From assembly GCA_965214945.1 (NCBI GenBank), contig OZ244029.1, positions 2,852,001-2,916,000 of the forward strand: DNA of 64,000 nt. The letters are read 5' to 3'. This DNA comes from JAAXHB01 sp965214945. GTDB taxonomy: Bacteria > Actinomycetota > Acidimicrobiia > Acidimicrobiales > Aldehydirespiratoraceae. Shown here piece after piece: positions 33,496-41,306 of this stretch. Under the pieces are notes generated by a model, which saw only the letters and a list, made by a program, of their open reading frames with translations, was not told the DNA's origin and searched no databases. Both the position numbers and the translations under genes were made by a program. How positions within the stretch are numbered: position 1 is the first letter of the stretch; each line of letters opens with the position of its first letter.

Positions 33496-34503
33496 TTGGC
33501 GAGCGGGCACGCCCAGCCCGGTGTGCTGCCGCTGCGACGAGGCACAGCCGGGGGTGCTGTGCGCGATCTCCAACAGAGGCTCATGCTCGCCGGTTATGAC
33601 ACAGGCGACGAACATCAAGGGTTCGGACCAGCCACTGAGGCTGCCCTCCGCCACTTCCAGCACGACCGAGGCCTGGTCGTGGACGGCGTCTGCGGGCCCG
33701 ATTCGTGGAACGCACTCGTAGAAGCCGACCACCGCTTCGGCGACCGGATGCTCTATCACCGGTCGCCGATGATGCGGGGTGACGACGTCTCTGACTTACA
33801 GCGTCAGCTGAGCCAGCTCGGTTTTGACACCGGCTGGATCGACGGCATCTTTGGACCTGCCACCGAGTCGGCAGTGCGGCAGTTCCAGCACAACGTCGGT
33901 GAGCCCCAAGACGGCGTGGTAGGCCGGGGCACGGTCACGGCGCTACAGCGGCTCATTGGGCGCTCCGCCGGAACGCTAACTGTCGCTGAGGTGCGTGAGC
34001 GCGAGCGGCTTCGTCGTCAACCGAGCCGGGTCGAGGGGCGCAGGATCGCGGTCGGCGATTCGGGCGAACTGCCGGCCATCGCGCACGCCGTCGCCCGGCG
34101 GCTGCGGCGCGCGGGGGCGGAGGTGCTCTCGCTCGGCAACCCGAAGCTGTCCCAGCAGGCGCGCATGGCCAACAACTGGGGGGGCGAGGCCTATCTCGGC
34201 GTGACGCTTTCCTCAGAAAGCCTCGGCGTTTCGTACTTCGCCACGGCGGGCTTCGAATCCACCGGAGGCAAAGCGCTCGCCGAGCGCTGCGCTGACGCGC
34301 TCGCCCCTGTCCTCCCGGAGCCGATGCTCGTTACGGGAAAGAGGCTTCCGATTCTGCGGGAGACCCGCATGCCGGCGGTGTGGTGCAGGGTAGGGCCGGG
34401 CGCTAAGGCGGTAACCCACGCCGCTCAGATTGCGGCTGCTCTGGCCCGAGCCGTCATCGAATGGAGCCGCGCACCTGCCGTCGCTTGCATGTCGGGAAAG
34501 TGA
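33496..34503 (+). CDS. CwlM-like protein: two peptidoglycan-binding domains and a degenerate amidase domain
   Basis: 335 aa, TTG start. Seen: two PG_binding_1 repeats (VRDLQQRLMLAGYD...GFGPATEAALRHFQH and VSDLQRQLSQLGFD...GIFGPATESAVRQFQH), then a C-terminal domain placed like N-acetylmuramoyl-L-alanine amidase (amidase_3). The zinc/catalytic residues expected there are missing: the first strand reads RRIAVGDSGELPAIAHAV instead of a DPGHGG-type loop, and the SxHxD/N strand reads YLGVTLSSESLG. In mycobacteria CwlM sits between trxC and parB and is a cytoplasmic, non-hydrolytic regulator of MurA controlled by PknB. No signal peptide is seen here either, which supports a regulatory role by analogy. 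Confidence 0.82.
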   Translation: MASGHAQPGVLPLRRGTAGGAVRDLQQRLMLAGYDTGDEHQGFGPATEAALRHFQHDRGLVVDGVCGPDSWNALVEADHRFGDRMLYHRSPMMRGDDVSDLQRQLSQLGFDTGWIDGIFGPATESAVRQFQHNVGEPQDGVVGRGTVTALQRLIGRSAGTLTVAEVRERERLRRQPSRVEGRRIAVGDSGELPAIAHAVARRLRRAGAEVLSLGNPKLSQQARMANNWGGEAYLGVTLSSESLGVSYFATAGFESTGGKALAERCADALAPVLPEPMLVTGKRLPILRETRMPAVWCRVGPGAKAVTHAAQIAAALARAVIEWSRAPAVACMSGK

Positions 34504-34546
34504 CCCAGGCCTGTCTCAAGTCCCTAGGGCTCCTGCTTGAGGCGCT

Positions 34547-35434
34547 TCACGCTTTCGCCTCCGGCACCGATATCACGGTGTAGATGCGCTCCAGGTCATC
34601 CAAGTCGGCAAACTGGATGGTGATCTTGCCGCGGCCTCGCCCCATCCGCACCGAGACCCGTGTGTTGAGCCGGGTCGCCAACAGCTCCTCAAGCTCCAAG
34701 AGCCCGGCCTGGGTCTCCGCCGACTGGCCGGTGCTCTCGACCGCGCGTCCCGAGGACTTCGACCCCGAATCGTCCAGCTTGGCCACGCGACGCTCCACCT
34801 CGCGTACCGAGAGATTGTCACTCACGATCTTCTCTGCGAGCGCTTGGCGAGTGTCGTCGTCCTCCACGGCCAGTAGCGCCCGTCCATGTCCCGCTGACAG
34901 GTTGCCCTGCATGATCAGCCCCTGAATGGCAGCGGGAAGGTGCATCAGCCTGATGGTGTTCGCCACGGTGGAGCGTGAGCGGCCCACCCGAGTCGCCACC
35001 TCAGCCTGCGTGAGCCCGAAGTCGTCTATTAACTGACGGTAGGCGGCGGCCTCCTCCAGGGCGTTCAGATCTTGACGGTGGATGTTCTCAACGACTGCGT
35101 GCTCAAGGGTTTCACGGTCGTCAGTTTCCTTCACCAGGGCCGGGATTTTGGTGAGCCCGGCCCGCTGAGATGCCCGCCAGCGGCGTTCTCCGGCTGCGAT
35201 CTCATATCCTTCAGTGATCTCGCGCACGACGATCGGCTGGATCACACCGATCTCGGCGATTGAGGCTGCCAGGGTGACGAGCGCCTCTTCGTCGAAGTTG
35301 ACCCGAGGCTGAAACCGGTTCGGCACGATCTGCGCTAGGTCAATCTCTCTGAACAGAGAATCACCCGTGCCTTCCGACATGTCCGCGGGGAGCAGAGCCC
35401 CCAAACCGCGGCCAAGTCCGCTACGCCGTGCCAC
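34547..35434 (-). CDS. parB: Chromosome-partitioning protein ParB
   Basis: CTP-dependent DNA clamp that loads at parS, 295 aa. Seen: the N-terminal ParA-stimulating motif GLGRGLGALLP, the CTP-binding blocks VNFDEEALVTLAASIAEIGV and GERRWRASQRAGL, the EHAVVENIHRQDLNALEEA block, the HTH LTQAEVATRVGRSRSTVANT and the C-terminal dimerisation domain. Overlaps parA by 14 bp on the minus strand. Its two target sites lie upstream of parA. Confidence 0.96.
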   Translation of the reverse strand: MARRSGLGRGLGALLPADMSEGTGDSLFREIDLAQIVPNRFQPRVNFDEEALVTLAASIAEIGVIQPIVVREITEGYEIAAGERRWRASQRAGLTKIPALVKETDDRETLEHAVVENIHRQDLNALEEAAAYRQLIDDFGLTQAEVATRVGRSRSTVANTIRLMHLPAAIQGLIMQGNLSAGHGRALLAVEDDDTRQALAEKIVSDNLSVREVERRVAKLDDSGSKSSGRAVESTGQSAETQAGLLELEELLATRLNTRVSVRMGRGRGKITIQFADLDDLERIYTVISVPEAKA

Positions 35435-36209
35435 TGATTACCTCCTTGGCCAGTGCTCGATATGCTTTTGTGCCTTTTGATGATGGATCATACACTGTGA
35501 TAGGAAGACCGTGGGATGGTGCTTCGCTCAACCTCACCACGCGGGGTACCACTTGTTCGCAGACCTTGTCGCCAAAGTGCTCGCGCACCTCGGCAGCAAC
35601 TTGACGCGATAGGTTGGTGCGCGCGTCGTACATACCAAGAATCACCCTGCTCAGCCTGATGCGCGGATTGAGATTGCGCCGCACTAGCTCGATGTTGCTC
35701 ATGAGCTGACCCAAACCTTCCAGAGCTAAGTACTCGGTCTGGATCGGAACGATCACCTCGTCGGCAGCTGTCAGGCCGTTGATTGTCAGCAGGCCCAAGG
35801 ACGGCGGACAGTCAATCATCACCACGTCATAGTCCCGTGTGATGCTCTCGAGGGCTGTTCGGAGCCTGCGCCCGCGATTGAACGCAGCGAACAGCTCGAT
35901 CTCCACACCGGCGAGATCAAGGTTCGAGGGAGCGACATGCAGGTTCTTGAAAGCTGTTGGCTCAATGACGTCCTCTATGGAAGCCTCATTCAGTAACACG
36001 TCGTACATTGAAGTGTCCAGGTTGCGCGCATCAATCCCTACGGCGGTCGTAGCATTGAACTGAGGATCAAGGTCGACGATCAGACAGCGCAGGCCCTCTT
36101 CGGCCAAACATGCCGAAAGGTTGACAGCCGTGGTCGTCTTGCCGACGCCGCCCTTCTGATTGGCAACAGCAAGCACCCGCGCCAGCTGGGACTGAACGGT
36201 TTGCGTCAT
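35421..36209 (-). CDS. parA: Chromosome-partitioning ATPase ParA/Soj
   Basis: Walker-type ATPase, 262 aa. Seen: VANQKGGVGKTTTAVNLSAC (deviant Walker A), LIVDLDPQFNATTAVGID, VMIDCPPSLGLLTINGL (Walker B), and ILGMYDARTNLSRQVAAEVR. Works with ParB to segregate origins; the 988-bp spacer upstream (36210-37197) holds two parS sites. First gene of the parAB operon. Confidence 0.96.
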   Translation of the reverse strand: MTQTVQSQLARVLAVANQKGGVGKTTTAVNLSACLAEEGLRCLIVDLDPQFNATTAVGIDARNLDTSMYDVLLNEASIEDVIEPTAFKNLHVAPSNLDLAGVEIELFAAFNRGRRLRTALESITRDYDVVMIDCPPSLGLLTINGLTAADEVIVPIQTEYLALEGLGQLMSNIELVRRNLNPRIRLSRVILGMYDARTNLSRQVAAEVREHFGDKVCEQVVPRVVRLSEAPSHGLPITVYDPSSKGTKAYRALAKEVISGTA

Positions 36210-36378
36210 GAAGGCAGTCCTCCAACGCCGACAGCCAACAGCCTAACCCGACGATCTCCTCCACCTGAGTCAAACGTGGCCAACTTCAGACCCGCCGGAC
36301 CGAAACAGCAGCACCCCAGAAGGCGATCAGCAACTGGACCCAGACCTAGCAGGACCCAGGCCTAGCAGTCGAGTTGGA

Positions 36379-36394
36379 TGTTTCACGTGAAACA
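36379..36394. promoter_or_regulatory. parS site 1 (ParB loading site)
   Basis: TGTTTCACGTGAAACA is the exact consensus parS. It is the core of a larger perfect 32-bp palindrome (36371-36402, arms GAGTTGGATGTTTCAC). About 170 bp upstream of parA. Confidence 0.96.
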
Positions 36395-36518
36395 TCCAAC
36401 TCGGTCACGCCCAGCGACAGCCTCCTGCCACTAAGTGGCCTTTGTTGAAGGCGCAGCATCCGCCGATGTGTGGTAGGCGGTGACAGCACAAGCGCGCCAG
36501 TCTCGGCCGTCACCAACA

Positions 36519-36572
36519 AGCGGCCATAGCCTGTTCACGTAATGGGAGCGGCCATAGCCTGTTCACGTAATG
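36519..36572. repeat. 26-bp exact direct repeat, period 28 bp
   Basis: The unit beginning agcggccatagcctgttc and ending cacgtaatg occurs at 36519-36544 and 36547-36572, separated by two bases. It lies between the two parS sites. Function unknown. Confidence 0.8.
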
Positions 36573-36773
36573 AGGGTCGGCAAATCCCGCGGCAGCCTCA
36601 TTGCCAAGATTTGTCTGGGTACCGCGAACGCCCACCGGCTCTGAGCGTGTCGCCCTGCCCAGGTAAGGAACCGCGCACCCGGACTTCGCGGGCCCCGCGC
36701 AGCCGGACTCTGCGGGCTCGAAGCCTTGCCATCTCTAAACAGGAGGCCGCGCTGCGGGCGGAGTCCACCCGAT

Positions 36774-36814
36774 GCTCTTAGCAGCCCGAGACGAAGTTCC
36801 AGGCTGCTAAGAGC
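36774..36814 (-). terminator. Stem-loop in parA-rsmG spacer
   Basis: Perfect 13-bp stem GCTCTTAGCAGCC/GGCTGCTAAGAGC with a 15-nt loop, no U-run. It lies about 385 bp beyond the rsmG stop codon on the minus strand and may end that operon's transcript before parA. Confidence 0.5.
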
Positions 36815-36976
36815 GTCCGCGGGGAAGGGAAGGGCTCCACAGTGTCTCCGAATCCCAGACCGAGCCCGGGCCTGTCTCCAGTCAATCCGCCAAGCCCAAT
36901 TTGTCACAGGAACTCAGACAAGCCTCACCGCCAGGCCACGAACCAGCGTTTCGGGGTCCAGACAAGCAAGTCACGA

Positions 36977-36992
36977 TGTTTCACGTGAAACA
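36977..36992. promoter_or_regulatory. parS site 2 (ParB loading site)
   Basis: Second exact TGTTTCACGTGAAACA, extended to a 20-bp palindrome GATG..CATC (36975-36994). About 600 bp from site 1 and about 6 kb from the predicted oriC. Confidence 0.96.
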
Positions 36993-37197
36993 TCCATTCC
37001 GATCATTCCAGGTGTTAACTCTCGCACGTCCCCTGGCATGTGTCCACAGAGCCGGCAGGTCGAGGTAGGGCCGCCGCCAAAGCGAGCCCGGTCCGCAGCG
37101 CCCTACCCAACTGCGGCCGACACCGCCTCGAGATCCATGCTGTGCACTTCGCTACCCAGAACGTGGTATCCAACATGCCGTGCCGGGCGGCTGATGC

Positions 37198-37968
37198 TCA
37201 GAACAGTGGAGCGCGTTTGCGAGCAGCGGCTCGTCGGGGGAGGCGGCTCGGAGCGGCGCCCACTCGTTTCACGGCGAGGAACTCTCCACGCTCGGTGCTC
37301 CAGCAACCAGCGACCTCGCAGCGCGCCGTAGCTACCAGGTCTGCGTCAAGCCACTGCCGTCGAGTCCGTGACGAGACGGATACCACCAGCAAGCCGCCCC
37401 TGCGCACCAGCGGCAGACCGCACTCAGCCAGTTCAGCGACAGGCCCGAACAGCCGGGCCACCGCGCCGTCGAAGGCCTCACGCGTCTGCGGCGACCTGGC
37501 CAATACCGCGATGCGCGCGTGTCGCACCTCGACGCGGTCTTGGAGTCCCGCCGCGGCTGCGGCTCTCGAAGCTAGCTCGCAGCGTCGTCGACGCGCGTCC
37601 ACGAGCGTCCAGTGCGACGAAGGAAGTTCAAGCGCCAACAGCACGCCGGGGATGCCTGCACCCGTGCCCAAGTCGACCAGTCTCAAGCTCTCGGAGCGCC
37701 GCCAGGCGGTCTCAAGCCGGCGGGCTGACCGTGCGCTTCGGCGGGGTCGTCGCGGTCTCAAGCTCTCGGAGCGCCGCCAGGCGGTCTCAAGCCCTTGGAG
37801 CGCCGCCAGGCCGGGCACGAACCCCAGCGCATGCCGATAGAGAGCTTCTGCCGTCTGAGGTCCCAGGACTCCGGACTCGCGTGCCGGCGCCCAAGCCGCG
37901 TCCAGCGCCTCCAGATGCTCCAACAACCTCGCCGGGACTCTCCCGGGAAGGCTGCCGGCGGATGTCAC
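37198..37968 (-). CDS. rsmG: 16S rRNA (guanine527-N7)-methyltransferase with internal duplication
   Basis: RsmG (GidB), 256 aa, SAM-dependent methyltransferase of 16S rRNA. Seen: the SAM motif LVDLGTGAGIPGVLLALELP from residue 97 and the later VDARRRRCEL, EAFDGAVARLFGPVAELAEC. The segment LETAWRRSESLR occurs twice, at residues 60-71 and 85-96, joined by a 13-residue Arg-rich linker, just before the SAM motif; the DNA repeat is 38 bp with a 75-bp period, so 25 codons are added in frame. Overlaps jag by 4 bp (37965-37968). Confidence 0.93.
   Translation of the reverse strand: MTSAGSLPGRVPARLLEHLEALDAAWAPARESGVLGPQTAEALYRHALGFVPGLAALQGLETAWRRSESLRPRRPRRSARSARRLETAWRRSESLRLVDLGTGAGIPGVLLALELPSSHWTLVDARRRRCELASRAAAAAGLQDRVEVRHARIAVLARSPQTREAFDGAVARLFGPVAELAECGLPLVRRGGLLVVSVSSRTRRQWLDADLVATARCEVAGCWSTERGEFLAVKRVGAAPSRLPRRAAARKRAPLF
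37681..37793. repeat. 38-bp direct repeat inside rsmG, period 75 bp
   Basis: The sequence starting tctcaagctctcggagcgcc occurs at 37681-37718 and 37756-37793; a third, diverged part follows from about 37786. The period is a multiple of three, so the reading frame is kept. Confidence 0.9.
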
Positions 37969-38879
37969 TGGTCGTTCGCCACCGCTGAGATCACGACATG
38001 ACGCTTAGGGTCGAGACCCTCACTGCGGCTCGCGGCACCGTTGATCTTGGCTACTGCGTCATGCACGATCTTGCGGTCAACGCGGTTCATGGGCTCCAAA
38101 GCGATCTCATCGCCTGATTCCACCGCGTCGCCGGCAACACGCTTGACGAAGGCGGTCAGCGCCGCCTGGCGACGCTTGCGGAGACCGCCGATGTCGATAC
38201 GAATCTTTCCCTCGCGGGTTGTGCCGCCGGACCGCCTGAGAACCGTCCTGACCAGATCGTCCAAAGCGCGCGCTGTGGTTCCCCGATGGCCAATCAGCAA
38301 GCCCAGGTCGTCGCCCAGCGCCTCAATGCGCATGATGCCGTTGCGGAGGTCGTGACGAACGAAGGTCAGGCTGATACCGACGGCGTTGGCCACTCCGCTC
38401 ACGAATTCCTCCGCCAGGTCGGCCTGATCCGCGAGCGACAGACCCGCATCGTGGGCTGTCATCTTCTTGTTGTCCTTTCGAGGATTGCCCGCCTTGCTGC
38501 GAGCCGCGACGACGGAGCGCTGAGAGCCTACGTCGCCAGTCTTCACCCCAGCGTTCTTGGCGGATCCGCCCTTCGCCTTGCCACCGCCGGACTGCTTGCG
38601 CATGCCGGGCCGCTGCCCTACGCCACCCGCCGGGGTAGCTGAGGCTCGACTCGAGGACCGTGTGCGGCGTCCTCGGCGTCCTCGGCTGGTCTTTGGGCGG
38701 ACCGGCGCCGGGAGTATTCGGGCTCGAACTCTTGCCTGCTCCTTAACACGCCCAAACAGACCTGTCCTGCCTTCTGTGAGCACCTCAAACTCGGCGTCTG
38801 AGCGATGAACTCCCAGCCGGTCAAGCGCCAGCTCCTTCGCGCTTTCTACTGAGGGGGCGGTGACTTCCAACCATTCCAT
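37965..38879 (-). CDS. jag: Jag/KhpB RNA-binding protein (SpoIIIJ-associated)
   Basis: 304 aa. Seen: the Jag N-terminal domain MEWLEVTAPSVESAKELALD ... FEVLTEGRTGLFGRVKEQARVR (Jag_N), a long basic Gly/Ser/Arg/Lys-rich linker (about residues 62-135), the KH domain with GLLIGHRGTTARALDDLVRT and the R3H domain (ALEPMNRVDRKIVHDAVAKI). It sits directly downstream of yidC as in most actinobacteria. RNA-binding partner associated with YidC expression or cell-envelope control. Confidence 0.94.
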   Translation of the reverse strand: MEWLEVTAPSVESAKELALDRLGVHRSDAEFEVLTEGRTGLFGRVKEQARVRARILPAPVRPKTSRGRRGRRTRSSSRASATPAGGVGQRPGMRKQSGGGKAKGGSAKNAGVKTGDVGSQRSVVAARSKAGNPRKDNKKMTAHDAGLSLADQADLAEEFVSGVANAVGISLTFVRHDLRNGIMRIEALGDDLGLLIGHRGTTARALDDLVRTVLRRSGGTTREGKIRIDIGGLRKRRQAALTAFVKRVAGDAVESGDEIALEPMNRVDRKIVHDAVAKINGAASRSEGLDPKRHVVISAVANDQ

Positions 38880-38915
38880 TATGAGAACCTGAACTCTTTG
38901 TGTGTAAGGAGGGCA

Positions 38916-40154
38916 TCAGCGTCGTTTCCTCTTGCTCTTGCTCCGGTTGGGCGAGGCGCGTCTTGAGACGGTCCCGGGCGGGGTCACGCGGCCACCTCGG
39001 CCGCGATTGCGCGACGGCGCCTTGCCGGAGCGGCCTGCACCGCGGACACCAGTGCTGGCACGTCCTGAGCGTTTGGGGGCTGAGCGTTTGGGGGCTGATC
39101 TCCTCGTTTTGTTTGTGGGCCTGCGCAGCTGAGCTGCTCTCCGACTGGGAGCTTTCCGATTGGGAACTCCCCGGCTAGGAGCTTTCGAGTCGCGCTTGGG
39201 TGTGGGTCTGCCTTTGCCAGGTGTCACCGACTTGGACGCCCTTGTCTTCGACGATTGTGTCGATCCGCTGCCATCAGAACTTTGCTGATCCTCGGATTTT
39301 CTTTGTCGAACTAGCTCAGCTCCGAGCGAATCATCGCCGGAATAAAGTGACCGGGTGATATAGGCCTGCTGCCCGATGCGATACAAAGCCGACACTATGA
39401 AGTACACAACGACCGCAGCAGGTATCCCATAAGATATAACAGGCAGAATGTACGGTAACAGCTTCATCACTGTCTGCTGAGTCGGGTGCATCACAGTGTT
39501 CGTCTGGCGCCCTTGGATCTGGCGTTGCTGATACAGCCCCGTCACCAGAACCAACACCATCATCACTAGGTACGGCAGCGCAGTGATGATGCCTTCGCTC
39601 ATTGCGGTGCTCGCCGACCTCGACAAATCCACCCCCCATGACACCATCTCGGTCTCGACGCTCAAGTCAGCATAAAGTTCTGCGTCCGTTGCAAGAAAGT
39701 CGGGATCAAAGGTGAGTTCACTGCGCTGAATCGGGGTCTCGGCATAGTCGGCAGCACCCCCTGATTGCGCCCTCGAATACTGAAACGACGTGAAGCCGAG
39801 CTGCGTGCCTATCTCAGTAGTGCGCCTTGTAAGACCCCGCACCACCTGATAGAGCACCAAAAAGATTGGGCCTTGAACGAACATCGGAAGACAGCCGCCC
39901 AGCGGATTGACCCCGTGTTCTTTGTAGAAGGTCATGGTGGCTTGGTTGAGAGCCTGACGGTCGCCTCGGTGCTTGTTCTGGATCTTCTTCAGCTCCGGAG
40001 CAAGAAGCTGGATTTGCATCATCGAGCGAGTGCCCCTCATGGTGAAGGGCGTCACCACGATCATCGCGGTCACCGTGAGGAAGAAGATCGCCATGCCGTA
40101 GGACGGCCAGACCGAGTAGAACCACGCCAACAGCGCAGTGATCAGATCAAACAC
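38916..40154 (-). CDS. yidC: Membrane protein insertase YidC
   Basis: YidC/Oxa1, 412 aa from the GTG at 40154, preceded by GGGGAGGACCA. A longer frame to 40193 would add 13 residues inside yidD and is less likely. Seen: VTAMIVVTPFTMRGTRSMMQ, LLAPELKKIQNKHRGDRQAL, FYKEHGVNPLGGCLPMFVQG, PYLVMMVLVLVTGLYQQRQI and a hydrophilic C-terminal tail of about 120 residues that is extremely basic (KSKRKRR end), with a 15-bp tandem repeat (39066-39095) coding repeated APKRS. The tail likely contacts the ribosome. It overlaps yidD by 8 bp. Confidence 0.95.
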   Translation of the reverse strand: MFDLITALLAWFYSVWPSYGMAIFFLTVTAMIVVTPFTMRGTRSMMQIQLLAPELKKIQNKHRGDRQALNQATMTFYKEHGVNPLGGCLPMFVQGPIFLVLYQVVRGLTRRTTEIGTQLGFTSFQYSRAQSGGAADYAETPIQRSELTFDPDFLATDAELYADLSVETEMVSWGVDLSRSASTAMSEGIITALPYLVMMVLVLVTGLYQQRQIQGRQTNTVMHPTQQTVMKLLPYILPVISYGIPAAVVVYFIVSALYRIGQQAYITRSLYSGDDSLGAELVRQRKSEDQQSSDGSGSTQSSKTRASKSVTPGKGRPTPKRDSKAPSRGVPNRKAPSRRAAQLRRPTNKTRRSAPKRSAPKRSGRASTGVRGAGRSGKAPSRNRGRGGRVTPPGTVSRRASPNRSKSKRKRR

Positions 40155-40410
40155 TGGTCCTCCCCACCGGCCGGTGACCCACGCCGTCCCCACCGCTGGG
40201 CACCGGATCCCAGCCTGTTCCGCCCCAGGGATGGCACCGGCAAATCCGCCGGAGTGCGAGCCACGAGCCTTTCACCGCGCCGTGGATTTCGAGGGCCTCC
40301 AGCGCGTAGGTCGAGCACGATGGCATGAAGCGGCACGGTGACGGGCGACCGTAGCGGGCGACCTGCCAAGCGCGCACGCAGGTTCTCATAGACCAGACAG
40401 CGAGGTTCAC
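40147..40410 (-). CDS. yidD: Membrane protein insertion efficiency factor YidD
   Basis: 87 aa, GTG start overlapping the rnpA stop. Seen: RFMPSCSTYALEALEIHGAV, LALRRICRCHPWGGTGWDPVP, the YidD signature with three conserved cysteines (SCS..., CRCHPW) and an amphipathic N-terminus. Helps YidC insertion; order rpmH-rnpA-yidD-yidC is conserved. Confidence 0.95.
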   Translation of the reverse strand: MNLAVWSMRTCVRAWQVARYGRPSPCRFMPSCSTYALEALEIHGAVKGSWLALRRICRCHPWGGTGWDPVPSGGDGVGHRPVGRTSV

Positions 40411-40736
40411 ACCGGACTCAGATCCCGTAGCAGGCCAGTTACAATCCCATAAAGTTCTCGGTGAGACAAGTGATCAATCGGCGACGATACCCGGAACAGA
40501 TACTTGCCATCGGCTAGCAGACTCGGGTCTTCACGCGACAACTGCCCGAGGATCGCTCGGACACGGCGACGAATGCGATTCCGAGCGACCGCAGTGCCCA
40601 CCTTCTTCGGAACGGCGAACATCACTGAAGGCGTGCTCGCGCCAGCGGAGTAGACCAAACGCACCGCCCCGCGCGTCGCACTAACCATAGCCGGACGAAC
40701 TCTGCCGACGCCAGAAACAGACACAGCGTGACTCAT
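40407..40736 (-). CDS. rnpA: Ribonuclease P protein component
   Basis: 109 aa. Seen: the RNR motif region VGTAVARNRIRRRVRAILGQ and a preceding strand SVMFAVPKKVG. Cofactor of RNase P RNA in tRNA 5' processing. Starts overlapping the rpmH stop by 4 bp and ends overlapping yidD. Confidence 0.95.
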   Translation of the reverse strand: MSHAVSVSGVGRVRPAMVSATRGAVRLVYSAGASTPSVMFAVPKKVGTAVARNRIRRRVRAILGQLSREDPSLLADGKYLFRVSSPIDHLSHRELYGIVTGLLRDLSPV

Positions 40737-40867
40737 GCAGCCAGCCTGGCGCGCCCCCTTCGACGACGCGCCCTCAACACGGCCCGACCACCCCGCGTAC
40801 GCATCCTAGCGCGAAATCCGTGTTTTTTGTGTCGCTTCCTGTTATTCGGCTGAAAAGTTCGCTTCAC
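40733..40867 (-). CDS. rpmH: 50S ribosomal protein L34
   Basis: 44 aa, strongly basic: MKRTFQPNNRKRHKKHGFRA and RMRTRGGRAVLRARRRRGR, the canonical L34. GTG start at 40867 with AAGGAAG upstream; the frame extends to 40945 but that part is not conserved. First gene of the rpmH-rnpA-yidD-yidC-jag-rsmG operon, diverging from dnaA. Confidence 0.96.
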   Translation of the reverse strand: MKRTFQPNNRKRHKKHGFRARMRTRGGRAVLRARRRRGRARLAA

Positions 40868-41306
40868 AATACTTCCTTTTTCCACAGCGTCTTGCGTTTG
40901 CTGTAAGGCTTTTGCACCCTCGATGCTGCGGTCTGCGACTATCATCAGGTGCTTACCGTAGGGTCAGCCTCGCCCGACGGCAACCCTGCTGAGGCCACCA
41001 AAGACGATGGGTCCGCCAGCGCTCCGGGTGCGGGTCAGGTCGGCGCTCACATCTCACACATCTGTAATTCAACCACGCAATCAGCCGCTGAGCAGGACAA
41101 GGTGCGGAGCGATGCCGACGAGGTTGCACAGCACCGTCAGAGTGCTACTTTCCGATTGCCATCGATGCGGGCGGGCATCGGTCGCCGCCGCCTGCGAGCC
41201 CGCGGGGCGGCTGGCCGGTGACGACAGCCGAAGTTCACTCGCCCGGCTCCACCACAGAGCATTTATCCACATCTGTTATCAACATGTGAAAAAGAGGGCT
41301 GAACGC
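40868..41306. promoter_or_regulatory. rpmH-dnaA divergent region with DnaA boxes
   Basis: 439-bp spacer with divergent promoters. Perfect DnaA box TTATCCACA at 41263-41271 and a one-mismatch box TTATCAACA at 41276-41284, both 20-45 bp before the dnaA start; TTTTCCACA at 40878-40886 is a weaker candidate next to rpmH. The dnaA-proximal boxes are well placed for autoregulation and may also be part of the origin. Confidence 0.8.

Larger units (their letters stand above)
36210..37197. other. 988-bp spacer between parA and rsmG
   Basis: No convincing gene. It contains two perfect parS sites (36379-36394, 36977-36992), a 26-bp exact direct repeat (36519-36544 and 36547-36572), a 17-bp imperfect tandem repeat (ggacccagacctagca, about 36336-36368) and a 13-bp-stem hairpin (36774-36814). 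The parA promoter must lie near 36210-36300. Confidence 0.6.

Noticed and set aside
36542..37331. Plus-strand open frames in the parA-rsmG spacer
   Set aside because: Short, Arg/Ser/Pro-rich, cover parS sites and the stem-loop; no ribosome-binding site.
37040..37840. Plus-strand open frame of 266 codons over the rsmG region
   Set aside because: Antisense to rsmG; Arg/Ser-rich, no motif.
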